Shown: positions 8,226-17,180, numbered from the stretch's first letter. The stretch is 30,371 nucleotides of DNA from Emiliania huxleyi CCMP1516 (GCF_000372725.1 NW_005197910.1:5870-36240), one strand, 5' to 3'. The notes: generated by a model not told the origin, from the sequence alone. A program made the numbers and translations.

Positions 8226-9914
8226 ATGACAGTGGACAAAGCAGCTACCAAGATCCAGGCGCTGGCGCGTGGCAACTCGGGTCGTGCTCTGAATATCGAG
8301 AAGGTCGACTGGCCGGAGTTCGAAAAGAAGGCGAAGGAACTTCTCGGCGTTGAAAATATCGACAAAGTCAAAGACGCGAACCTGGAAATTCTTGTGAAGG
8401 AGGGCATATGCTCAAGCGCCGTGCTCCAGCGGTACAAAGCCCGTCGCGATGCAAGCATTTCGGCTGGGAATGACGAAAGACAACAGAAGTTAAGAGAGAA
8501 AAAGCTTCCGCTTCCCGAGTTGCCAAAGGGGATGGAGCTATCGATGGACAATTTTACCGCTTTCGAGGCTACGGCTAAGGAAACGTTACGGGAAGTGAGC
8601 CTTCCAGAAGACAAGACACAAGCCCACTCGATAAAGTTTGACGAGCTCACTGGTGCACACTGGATGTCAGTGGCATGTAATTGCCTCATTTTCAAGGGCC
8701 GCACCCTCAAAGACTTCAACTCGAATGGTGGTGATGCTGCTGTGGAGCCTCTCTTCACGGTCCCCAACGTGTACTTCAATGACAATCACATCTTCCAGCC
8801 TGCTCAGATTTCGCTGATAGCTTTCACGAGTGCTACTACAGAATCACGGCACGTGGACCGCGCTGCAATGATGGGCGTGGAAGCGTCCGCCTCCGTTCAG
8901 TCGCCGTGGATCTCTGGATCGGCATCATTCGGCGCGAACTGCAGCAACAAGAAGTTGGAGAAGGGTGAGTCGGTGACGACTACCGCTACATATGTCTTTC
9001 CGGTCGGGTACTTCAACCTGCCAACAGATTATCACCATGCGCAGAAATTCCCTATCAAGATCAACCCGCAATTTGAGAGCGACGTCTGCGAAATGCTCGA
9101 TCGGAAGTTGAAGGGCGACGCTCTCAGGAAGGCAATCCAGGCAAAGTACGGCGATTTTGTTGCGCTGAAACCGTTGGTTGGGCTTGCTGCGTATACCAAA
9201 GAAACAAAGGAGACATCAAAGGTCCAAGATTTGGCTGCTGCTGCGCGTCACTTTGAAGCGGCCGTAGCGGGGTCGTTTGCATCAGCAAGTGCAGCTGGGA
9301 AGGAGAAGTCGAAGGCTGAGACGGGAATCGGCACCAGCAAATCGACGTACCGATTCACATCGATTGCGGGCAACCTGCCCAATCCGAACATACCTGGAAG
9401 CCTCGCCAACGAGCGCCGTGTGCCGAATGCTTGGCGCCTCGTCCACATGGGAGACCGGCTCAAGCCGGTGGTCGACTTTCTCTCTCCTACTACCCGAGCG
9501 CGTTTGGACAAGGCGGCGCCTACGCAGGAAAAGGTCCCGGCGGAGGCGGCGTCCAAGTTACCACCGTGGGCGTTTGAGGGCGCAGTCGTGAAATGTGGCG
9601 ATGCGATCTACAAGATTGAGAAAGGGAAAATGCGCCACTACGACTGCTGGGGAAATTATTGCAGTTGGGGCCAGCCAAAGTTGAACTACGAAGGTAACGA
9701 AGTTGGTGCGATTCCTAATGGGCTGCCCATGCCTTGGAAAGATGGAGCAATCGTGAAAAGTGGCAATCCGATCTACATGATTAAGCAGAATAAGAAATGC
9801 CATTTTCCTTCCTGGGACATCTATGCAAGTTATGGACTTGGTCATGGCTCATGGGTCTACGACGGACCAGATGTTGCAAGGTTGGCTGACGGGACACCTA
9901 TGCCAAAGAAGTAA
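8226..9914 (+). CDS. IQ-motif protein with MACPF-like domain and two C-terminal repeats
   Basis: Intronless ORF of 562 codons from ATG 8226, with visibly lower GC and more AT-ending codons than its neighbours. Residues 5-22 carry an IQ-like calmodulin-binding motif (AATKIQALARGNSGRAL). A helical stretch follows. Residues ~170-420 resemble a membrane-attack/perforin (MACPF) fold: a Ser/Ala-rich amphipathic region (SASVQSPWISGSASFGAN), a Thr-rich strand ending VFPVGYFNL, KYGDFVALKPLVGLAAYTKE at the place of the family's YGTH...GG segment, a Ser/Ala segment (AVAGSFASASAAGKEKSKAE) and a final TSIAGNLPNP...W...P-VV-FLSP part. The match is by pattern only. Residues 445-500 and 501-562 are two copies of a repeat (GAIVKSGNPIYMI, K-HFPSWDIYASYG, IPNGLPMP) like repeats in bacterial cell-wall-associated proteins. 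No signal peptide. Possible roles are pore formation or surface binding; function is not established. It could be horizontally acquired. Confidence 0.5.
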   Translation: MTVDKAATKIQALARGNSGRALNIEKVDWPEFEKKAKELLGVENIDKVKDANLEILVKEGICSSAVLQRYKARRDASISAGNDERQQKLREKKLPLPELPKGMELSMDNFTAFEATAKETLREVSLPEDKTQAHSIKFDELTGAHWMSVACNCLIFKGRTLKDFNSNGGDAAVEPLFTVPNVYFNDNHIFQPAQISLIAFTSATTESRHVDRAAMMGVEASASVQSPWISGSASFGANCSNKKLEKGESVTTTATYVFPVGYFNLPTDYHHAQKFPIKINPQFESDVCEMLDRKLKGDALRKAIQAKYGDFVALKPLVGLAAYTKETKETSKVQDLAAAARHFEAAVAGSFASASAAGKEKSKAETGIGTSKSTYRFTSIAGNLPNPNIPGSLANERRVPNAWRLVHMGDRLKPVVDFLSPTTRARLDKAAPTQEKVPAEAASKLPPWAFEGAVVKCGDAIYKIEKGKMRHYDCWGNYCSWGQPKLNYEGNEVGAIPNGLPMPWKDGAIVKSGNPIYMIKQNKKCHFPSWDIYASYGLGHGSWVYDGPDVARLADGTPMPKK

Positions 9915-10697
9915 GATTGGACTGCTCACGGTGATCATCGCAACGATGAACGATTTTTCGAGCTGGGCGATGGTAGTTCGCGACATCAACGATTGGGCGG
10001 GTGTGTGGCAAATCGCAGCTGGAGCTGCAGGGTGCTAGAGACCATCTCAGCCCGAGTTGCGGCGTCGACGAGAAGCAGTGATAGAGTGAAGCCCTGCGCG
10101 GACACATGCGTGGGGTGGACCCTGCTTCGCCTTCGGTTGCACCGTAATCCGCATCGATCTACTGTACAGTGCGAGGCGTGGCGATAGAAATCGGGGCGTC
10201 GGCATCCAGCAGCCGATTTCTGTTTCGGCGAGGGAAATCGGGCGAGCCAGCAGCCGATTTCTATAAGCGATTTCTGCCAAAATTTTCTTCGGCGCTGCGC
10301 GCCGGTCACTATACGGTCTAGATACTAGTACACTAAAAGGTTGCACTGAGATACGAATTCAATCCTCCCGCTTAACCGTCCCTGAACCCACTAAATTGCG
10401 TCTGTACCCACGCGGCAAACATTCATTCATTTATTTCGTGTGTGCGTGCTCGCTCGTGCGCCGAACCAAGTTCTGCTTCAACAAACCCGTCGAGAGGCCA
10501 CGTCACGCCGGTGTCCCCTTTTTCTGCATCTTTGTGGGTGTGGCAGCCCACTTTGCCAGTCCCTAGAGGTGTCTTTGACATTTGACTTCGATGTCTGGTG
10601 GGGGACGATTTATGTCTGGTGGGGGACGCAGGTGCTCAAAGGTTGCGGGCGTGTCACCACTCGCGCCTTCGCTCCCGACACTGGGTTATGCAACGAC
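9915..10697. other. Intergenic between the MACPF-like gene and the kinase
   Basis: About 780 bases. It contains the paired hairpins described at 10186-10262 and a short direct repeat (TGTCTGGTGGGGGACG, near 10590 and again 23 bases later). The frame of the kinase is open upstream of its chosen ATG, but this part is without domain features. Confidence 0.4.
10186..10262. repeat. Two tandem hairpins with the same stem sequence
   Basis: AGAAATCGG at 10186-10194 pairs with CCGATTTCT at 10213-10221, and GAAATCGG at 10234-10241 pairs with CCGATTTC(T) at 10254-10262. Both right arms are preceded by CAGCAG or CCAGCAG, so this is a tandem duplication of one hairpin unit. A further GCGATTTCTGCC follows. 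It lies ~280 bases after the MACPF-like stop codon and could be a 3'-UTR structure or the remains of a small element. Confidence 0.6.
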
Positions 10698-11915
10698 ATG
10701 CCGAAAAGGGAGCGATCCGCGGCGCAGGCACGCGCTGAGGCCGTGTATAGACGCGCCAATCCGGATGATAGGGGCGATCGGGGCCGTGACCGCAGGGCCG
10801 AGAAGGTCGAGTACAGACGCAGACTCAAGAAAACGAGAGCGGAGGCCGCCGCCCTCGCGGTGCCTGACGCTGCTCCTGCGGCTCTCGTTCCCGTCCCGAT
10901 TCCGTCTACCGTCCCTCGGCCACGGGCCCTCGGCCAGCACGGCAGGGGCCACCTGCTCGTCGCGAGGCAGCCGAGCTTGGCACTTCCGCCGCCCCTCGCC
11001 GCTCTTCCACCTACAATTGCTCCTCGCCTCGTCGCTCCGATCCCGCCTTTGGCGCCGACCGCGAGCCGGTACGGCGGCCTCGCCCTGCGCGACATCGCCT
11101 TTGGCAGCAGCCAGGGTCGCCTCGGCAAGGGCGGCCAAGGCACCGTTAGGCTTGGCCGCCACTACGGTGGTCGTCTCGCGGTGAAGCAGCCGCTGCGCGC
11201 GAGCAGCGCCTTTGCCTCCGAGTGTCAGATCGCGGCAGCACTACACCATGAGAACATCATCTATGTGATGGGCTTTGCATGCGCCCCGCGCGAGACGCCG
11301 TTCCTCGCTCTCGACTATGCCGACGCAGGGACTCTGGGAGATTTGTTGATCGGGGATCAGAGGGGCGAGAGCCGCTCCCTCGGCGTGCAGATTGCAAGAG
11401 CAATGTCGTACCTGCACACGCGATCTCCCCCCATCGTGCACCTTGACCTCAAGCCATCGAACGTGCTGCTGTCGGCGCGCTCTGAGGGGCTTGTCGCTAA
11501 GCTGTGTGACTTTGGGCAGGCGAGGCGACTAGCCGTTGGGGCGCAGCTCTCGCACTCAGGCACGCCGGGTTGGCGGGCGCCCGAGCAGGTGCGGGTGGCC
11601 CGCGACTTTGCAGTCGTGCCGCTTTCGCGTGGCACCGACGCCTGGTCGCTAGGGTGTGTCCTGGCTGCGCTCGAGGCGCCGTCGGGCGTCTGCGACCCGT
11701 ACCACTTCGCCACGGGCGACGCGCCAGGCAAGTGCGACTCGCGCCTCCGACACGAGCTCGACGCAATCGTCGCGAACGGCTTCACCCGCCCGTGTGTGCC
11801 CGATGAAAGCCCGCTTGCAGGTGTGGTCAGCGCGTGTACGCACGCCCTGCCTAGCGAGCGAGCGACGTGCGCGTGGGTGCGCGCCGAGCTCGAGCAGCTT
11901 CTGCTGCAGCCGTGA
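10698..11915 (+). CDS. Protein kinase, tyrosine-kinase-like/Ser-Thr type
   Basis: Start chosen at ATG 10698 (MPKRERSAAQARAEAVYRRA), giving 405 residues and no introns. The first ~65 residues are basic and charged and could be a bZIP-like or nuclear-targeting helix. A Pro/Ala-rich linker follows. The kinase domain begins near residue 140: glycine loop GKGGQGTV (~144), ATP lysine in RLAVKQP (~161), hinge LALDYADAGTLGDLL, catalytic loop HLDLKPSNVLL (~247), DFGQAR (~270), activation-segment end GTPGWRAPEQ (~294) and DAWSLGCVLAALE. All catalytic residues (K, HxD, DFG, APE) are present, so it should be active. The HLDLKPSN loop and G-(T/S)-xx-(W/Y)-xAPE segment fit TKL or other Ser/Thr kinases. No membrane segment is seen. 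Substrate unknown. Confidence 0.8.
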   Translation: MPKRERSAAQARAEAVYRRANPDDRGDRGRDRRAEKVEYRRRLKKTRAEAAALAVPDAAPAALVPVPIPSTVPRPRALGQHGRGHLLVARQPSLALPPPLAALPPTIAPRLVAPIPPLAPTASRYGGLALRDIAFGSSQGRLGKGGQGTVRLGRHYGGRLAVKQPLRASSAFASECQIAAALHHENIIYVMGFACAPRETPFLALDYADAGTLGDLLIGDQRGESRSLGVQIARAMSYLHTRSPPIVHLDLKPSNVLLSARSEGLVAKLCDFGQARRLAVGAQLSHSGTPGWRAPEQVRVARDFAVVPLSRGTDAWSLGCVLAALEAPSGVCDPYHFATGDAPGKCDSRLRHELDAIVANGFTRPCVPDESPLAGVVSACTHALPSERATCAWVRAELEQLLLQP

Positions 11916-12160
11916 GCGCAGAGAGTGACGCGCGAGTGACGGGCGAGGCCGATTGTCGATCTGGTTGGTGCCATGTTTTGAGGGTGTATGAAATCTGTAA
12001 TTGTCAAATGACACCCGGCTAGGCCGACACAGCCCCCCTCCCCCACTCGCCGCGCTCACAGTCTCGCACAAAATAAACAGCCGGGAGCCGGGCGTCGGGT
12101 CGTGTGGGCACAGCCTCACACAGCCTCAGCAGACACAGCCTGCGCGACGAGCCGGCCCGC

Positions 12161-12475
12161 CTAGGCAAAGGGCGAAAAGCAGAGGATCGCCGCATTCACG
12201 CCGTTGCGGCGCGACGGCGTCAGTCCCTCCGGCGTGACGGGCGGCGCGGTAACACGCGCCCGTTTCTTGCCGCCGGCGTTGACCGGAGCGGTCGAGGACG
12301 ACGCAGCGGCAACTACGCCGTTGACGGGAGCCGGGCTCGGCTTCGGCATGCGCGAGAAGAATTTGTGAAGTGTCCCATGCTCGCTCGCTGGCGAGAGGGC
12401 CATCAGGCGCTTGAGCGCATCCTCCTTGTACTTGGTCACCATGTGGGCCGGGAGGTCTCGGGCTGAGACGACTAG
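12161..12475 (-). CDS. 3' exon of a minus-strand gene, unknown product with degenerate PIP-like box
   Basis: An acceptor (CTTGGGCTCAG) just before 12475 opens a frame of 104 codons ending at 12163-12161. It reads LVVSARDLPAHMVTKYKEDA, then LKRLMALSPASEHGTLHKFF, SRMPKP, then an Ala/Ser/Pro- and Lys/Arg-rich tail (GGKKRARVTAPPVTPE). HGTLHKFF has the spacing of a PCNA-interacting box (Q-x-x-L-x-x-F-F) with His in place of Gln. I find no convincing upstream exon before the MITE at 12984, so the gene may be truncated. Composition and even codon structure support coding; identity is unknown. Confidence 0.4.
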   Translation of the reverse strand, partial: LVVSARDLPAHMVTKYKEDALKRLMALSPASEHGTLHKFFSRMPKPSPAPVNGVVAAASSSTAPVNAGGKKRARVTAPPVTPEGLTPSRRNGVNAAILCFSPFA

Positions 12476-12568
12476 CTGAGCCCAAGAGAGAGCCGGGAAG
12501 GAAATCAAAACGAGAGAACTATCACAGTCGGTAGGTAAAAAAGAAAATCAAACAACAGCAGAGAGCAA

Positions 12569-12708
12569 GAGAGAGCCGGGGAGGCAACACAGCCCATCAA
12601 CAGCCCAGCACGAGAGAGAGGAGGTGACTGCCCACCTACCTGAGAGTGAGAGAGAGAGCCGGGGAGGCAACACAGAACACAGCCTGCAGCCCATCAACAG
12701 CCCAGCAC
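12569..12708. repeat. Imperfect tandem duplication, purine/CA-rich
   Basis: AGAGAGCCGGGGAGGCAACA followed by CCCATCAACAGCCCAGCAC occurs at 12569-12611 and again at about 12651-12708, the second copy having a short internal insertion. The surrounding 12480-12983 is rich in GAGA and homopurine tracts and shows no gene. Confidence 0.7.
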
Positions 12709-12983
12709 CAAGGCCGTTCGAAGCCCCAAATCGAAGGCCCTAAAAGAATTTTCGAAAAAAAACTCCCTCTCTGACCTTACTCTCTCTTCCTCGCACAACA
12801 CTGGGCGTTGTAAAACTCTCTTCCTCCCACAGGCCCTAAAAGTGATCTGATCACCCGAATACCACGTTCGGATCGCTCCTCATCGCAAACCCCGTCAGCA
12901 GTCCTCCTCCGGGAATGTACGATAGAGCTACATACAGTGTAAAAGAAACCGACGCAAAGCTTCCTTTGCGCCGCGGTACCTAG

Positions 12984-13516
12984 CCTCTTCGGACCCGATG
13001 CTTCACTCATGCTTCGGTGTGAATCACGCCCGCTGTGAAAACATTTTGCGGGGGATTTTTTCGCCAGTCAATAGAGCATGAAAATACCTTTCAAACGGTA
13101 CCTTTCTGTCCTCCAGAGTCGAAGAACTCGTCCGGTGGCTGGCCGCCAAAGTGCTGGACGCGCACACTGGTGAGCGCGGAGCACACTGAGGGAGCTGTCC
13201 TCGGCGCAGCCGATCGGCTCCCGCGGCCTGGATGGTGGCAGTGGCACTCTCTGAGGCTCCCTGATTTTTTCTGGTATTTGTTGAGCACTCTCTGGTCACC
13301 TTCGCCGGGCGAGCCTGGCTCTCGCTGCACAGCGGCGCGACCCGCGGTGAGGCTGCCGATCGTCGAACTGGGCTTAGCTCTCAGTCAAGATATTGTGCAT
13401 ATGGTCGGTCTCTACAATATCTTGACTGAGCACCACCGATGAATCGGCAGCAGGGAGACAGCAAGGCTCGCTGTGTGAGTCGGCCACGCAGAGGTCGGAA
13501 CCTGGGTCTGAAGAGG
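12984..13516 (-). mobile_element. MITE-like element, right copy (inverted)
   Basis: Reverse-complement copy of 4535-5080, about 533 bp. Its ends are CCTCTTCGGACCC (12984-12996) and GGGTCTGAAGAGG (13504-13516), both differing from the left copy at the central bases. CTAG flanks both sides (12980-12983 and 13517-13520), which can be a target duplication or part of the palindromic end. The flanks differ between the two copies, so they are separate insertions of one family. The right end lies 33 bases before the start codon of the PI 4-kinase gene. Confidence 0.7.
13380..13430. repeat. 17-bp stem hairpin inside the right MITE copy
   Basis: The same perfect stem as at 4622-4672 (arms 13380-13396 and 13414-13430), with the loop in reverse complement as expected for an inverted copy. 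Confidence 0.9.
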
Positions 13517-13549
13517 CTAGGTAGGGAGCCTTGTGGAAGCGCACCTTGC

Positions 13550-16500
13550 ATGGCCGCCGCCGCTGGCTCCGGAGCTGCAGCCGCCGTCGAAGCGGAGCTG
13601 CTCTCGCTCTGGCGCGACCGGCGCGAGCCCGGTGCAATCAGCGGCGCCGGCGACCGCCTCATCGCGCTGGCAAACAAGCCCGGCGCGCTGGACACGATCG
13701 AATTCCTGCTGCCTCAGTTTGCACACATCCTGATCCACCTCTCGGACGACATCCCCGAGGCCGAGAGCCTGGAGACCTTCGTGCTGGCCGTGTCGCAGAT
13801 GTCGACCCACATTGCGCTCCAGTTCTTCTGGGCTGTGTACACCGCGCTCGAGGAGAACGCGCCCAAGCGGATGGGGCACGCTGGCGCGCCGACCTACTCG
13901 CGCTGCGCGCGGCTGCTGCTGCATCTGGAGCAGTGCGTCGTGTACGGCGCGGGCGGCCAGCCCAAGCCCTCCGACATGGACGCGCTCATGAGCCAGTGCG
14001 TCAAGGTGGCGGTGCAGTCGTCTTCGCACGACGGCAGAGGGCTCGCCAGAGAGGCGAGCGGCACGCCCTCGCCTCCTTCCCTGGCCCCTCGCTCTCGTCT
14101 CTCGCCCGCTCCTCCCCCCTTCCCCATCGCCGCTCCCTCTCCTCGGGGCGGGGAGAGAGCGAGCGGCCGAGCGCAAAGCGGCAAAGGAGGGCGCCGCGCT
14201 CTCCGTCTCTCTTTCGGCCCACCCTCCCTTCCCTCCCTCCCCTCCCAGTCTCTGAGCGCGCTCTCCCGCCCCTCGCCCAGGACACCGTCGTCCTCAAGGG
14301 CTTCCTGCGCAAGCGCGGCGGCGGCACCACCACAAAGTACTCGCGACACAAGTGGACGCAGCGCTGGGTCGTCATCAAGGAACACCTCCCCACGGACCCC
14401 TACCCCCTATCGACCCTCGCTGTCCAGATCCGCGAGCGGCGTGCACGCTGAGCCGCCGCCCCGCCGCCTGGCACCGCAGGACCGGATGCTGCTCTACTAC
14501 TCCTCCCAAAAGGCCTTCGAAGCCAACCGCCCGCGCGGCTCGATGCAGCTCGCCATCGCAGAGCTACTGCAGCCGGCGCGTTCCGACACACACTTCCGAC
14601 ACACTTCCGACACACTTCCGACACACTTCCGAGGACGCCCCCCCCCCACACACACACCCCACACCCGCCACCACCACCACCACACCACCACCACACCGCC
14701 CGTCCGACCCACGACACGTTGGTGACGCGTCCGCCCCGACGCGTCCGCAGGGCGACGGCGGGCACGAGCCCCGCGAGGCGAGACACTATTTTGTGTTGCG
14801 CGACCGGCAGTCGGGCATGAGGATGGAGTTTTGCGCGCCGTCGGAGGAGGTGGCTCTGCAGTGGATGACCGTCGTCAACATCGCCATCGCCATGCCGACG
14901 CCGCCCGGCCTCGACGCCTCCCAGCTCCGGCTCGACCAGCTGCAGCAGCAGCTGCAGCCGAGTCTCTCGACGCCGCGCCTCTCCGCCCAGCACTCGTACG
15001 AGTCGGGCAGCTCGTTCATGTGCTGCAACTCCGGGGATGCCGTGACGGACTCCGCCTCCGCCGCAGACGGGGCCGCTCCCGGCTCAGCGCCGCCGTCCGC
15101 GCGCCTTACCGACGGCGAGTGCATCCGCAAGTCCTTTGCGTCGGCCGTCTCGCAGTCCTTCGCCGCCGCCTACTCCAACCCGGCCACGCCCGTGCCGCCG
15201 CGCGCCGCCGCGGCGGGCGGGCCGCTCGACTCGGCCGCGGAGGGGGGCAAGGGGGGCGTCGGCCCGCTGCTGCAGGAGGGGGAGCGGCAGCGAATGGTCT
15301 ACTCCTTCTTCACTGCGCAGCGCGACTTTTTGCGCTCGCTGACGAACCTCGCCGAGACGCTTCGCCACTTGGCCGCTGACGAGCGGCAGGAGGCGCTGCA
15401 GCCGAAGCTCGACGCGCTCCCGGTGCCGCAGATGGCCTACTTCCCCCTCTCCTCCTCCTCGGAGCCGCTCCGCACCATCCTCGCCTTCCCGCGCCACGAG
15501 TCCTTCGTCTTCAACACAAAGGCACAAAACCACACCAGCACCGTCGCCCCCCCCCCCCCNNNNNNNNNNNNNNNNNNNNNNNNNNNNNNNNNNNNNNNNN
15601 NNNNNNNNNNNNNNNNNNNNNNNNNNNNNNNNNNNNNNNNNNNNNNNNNNNNNNNNNNNTTTTTTTTTTAAAACAAAGGGAAAAAACCACCCCGGGGGGG
15701 TTGCCCCCCCCCCCCCCCCCCCGGCCAGCCGCCCGCCGCTGCCACTCCGCCTCCCCGCCTCCCCGCCTCCCCGCCTCCCCGCCTCCCCGCCCCTCCGCCC
15801 CTCTGCAAGAGCCGCAGCCCCCCTCTCAGCGACGGACCGAGCCGCCCAAACCCGCAGGCCCGCTGCCCACCCGCAGGCCCGCTGCCCGATCCTCACCATA
15901 TATACATATATAACCCGCAGGCCCGCTGCCCGATCCTCACCGTGCTCGAGGTGCAGCAGCACCGCTACTCGGTCGCCGACTGCTGCACCATCCGAGACTT
16001 GCCCGACGACGACTCGGACGAGAGCAGCAGCCAGCCAGCGGTGCCTGCCGTCGACGCGGCTGCCGGCGACGCTGCCGCCGGCGACGCTGCCGCCGGCGCG
16101 GAGGGCGGCGCGGAGGGCGGCGCGCCGTTGACGCTTTCGCAGAAGAAGAAGGAGCTGTGGGACGCCAAGGAGGCGCGGCTGCGGGCGACGTCGGAGCGCG
16201 CGGGCATGCCCGGTTGGTGCCTCGCCTCGCTCATCATCAAGTCGAACGACGACTTGCGTCAGGAGGTCTTCATCATGCAGCTGATCCGGCTCTTCGTCAA
16301 GATCTTCCCGCCCGAGCTCACGTGGCTGCGGCCGTACCACATCCAGGCGCCCCTCGCCACGCCCACACAATCCCCACACCATCCCCTCGCCACACCCATG
16401 CCACCCCGCGGCTGCACTCTCGGCTCACGTCGGCTGCACATTGCTGCGATTCGGCCGCGTCGGCCGCACCTCGCACCGCCAAACCCTCCCCTGCGCCACC

Positions 16501-17180
16501 GCCCGCAGGCCACCGGCCCCGACACGGGCCTGATCGAGACGATCACCTCGGCGGAGGACCTCGACCGGCTCAAGAAGACGGCGGGGTACACCTCGCTGCG
16601 CGCCCTCTTCGTGCAGCGGTACGGGCCGCCCGACAGCGACGGCTTCCTCGCGGCGCAGTCGCGCTTCATCAAGTCGCTGGCGGGATACTCGGTCGTCATG
16701 TGGCTGCTGCTGCTGCGCGACCGGCACAACGGCAACTTGATGATCGACTCGCTCGGCCACTTCTTCCACATCGACTTTGGCTTCTGCCTCGGCCACTCGA
16801 CGGGCAAGCAGATCGGCGGCGTCATCGAGTCAGCTCCGTGGAAGCTCACCGCCGAGTACGTCGCGCTGATGGGCGGCGTCGGCTCGGCGGGGTACGAGGC
16901 GTACGCCCAGGGCTGCGTGGAGGCGATGGTGGCGGCGCACCGGCACGCGGACGTGATCCTCACGATGGTTGAGATCGCGGGCACCGGCTCGAGGTACCCT
17001 TGCTTCCAGCAGACGCCGCTGCGCAAGGTGCTCGCGCGGCTGCGCAAGCGGCTCTACGTCGGCCACACCGAGGCGCAGGTGCGCGACGAGTTCAAGCGCG
17101 TCATCGAGACGGCGCGCGAGCACAAGGGCACCTACTACTACGACTACTTCCAAAAGCTCCAGCAGGGTTACGCCGTCTGA
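13550..17180 (+). CDS. Phosphatidylinositol 4-kinase with helical region and PH domain
   Basis: ATG 13550. Exon 1 (13550 to ~14005) is helical (DTIEFLLPQFAHILIHLSDD, ALQFFWAVYTALEENA), like the lipid-kinase-unique region of PI4K-beta. Exon 2 (14281-14379) and exon 3 (14477-14575) encode a PH domain (VVLKGFLRKRGG, HKWTQRWVVIK, MLLYYSSQKAFEANRPRGSM). Exon 4 (14751-15521) ends it (HYFVLRDRQSGMRMEFCAPS, EEVALQWMTVV) and begins the N-lobe (AFPRHESFVFNTK). Exon 5 (15921-16346) gives ILTVLEVQQHRYSV and KSNDDLRQEVF; exon 6 (16509-17180) gives the catalytic DRHNGN (~16719), activation HIDFGF (~16767) and the end YYYDYFQKLQQGYAV. Introns 14576-14750, 15522-15920 and 16347-16508 have GC donors; 14006-14280 is GT; 14380-14476 seems to start GA. 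The 162-nt intron 16347-16508 has no stop and is divisible by three. The enzyme makes PI4P, typically on Golgi membranes. A PH domain is not usual in the beta type. The coding region is complete despite the N gap, which lies in an intron. Confidence 0.8.
14581..14632. repeat. 11-bp tandem repeat in a PI4K intron
   Basis: TTCCGACACAC is repeated about five times (starts near 14581, 14594, 14605, 14616, 14627), followed by C- and CA-rich sequence. It lies wholly within the intron 14576-14750. Confidence 0.85.
15560..15659. other. Scaffold gap (100 N) with duplicated edges
   Basis: Exactly 100 N, a conventional placeholder length. The left edge (15510-15559, ACAAAGGCACAAAACCACAC and a C-run) and the right edge (15660-15722, a T-run, ACAAAGGGAAAAAACCACCC and a C-run) align with each other, the right being a degraded version. 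The gap therefore seems to join two reads of the same place. Confidence 0.85.
15851..15941. repeat. Triplicated splice-acceptor region with AT-rich insertion
   Basis: CCCGCAGGCCCGCTGCCC occurs at 15851-15868, 15870-15887 and 15914-15931; the last two also share the following GATCCTCACC. The third copy is the real acceptor and exon start of PI4K exon 5 (frame and homology). A 16-base AT-only insert (15898-15913, core ATATATACATATAT) lies between copies two and three. Confidence 0.8.

Noticed and set aside
4535..13516. One large composite transposon with the MITE copies as its ends
   Set aside because: Each copy has its own inverted ends and different flanks, and no transposase lies between them; two separate insertions are simpler.
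14640..14700. His/Thr-rich coding stretch from CA/CCACCA repeats
   Set aside because: Lies within the intron 14576-14750; simple-sequence repeat.
15084..16382. Minus-strand frame running through the N gap
   Set aside because: Its continuity depends on 100 N and it mirrors PI4K exons; no domain.
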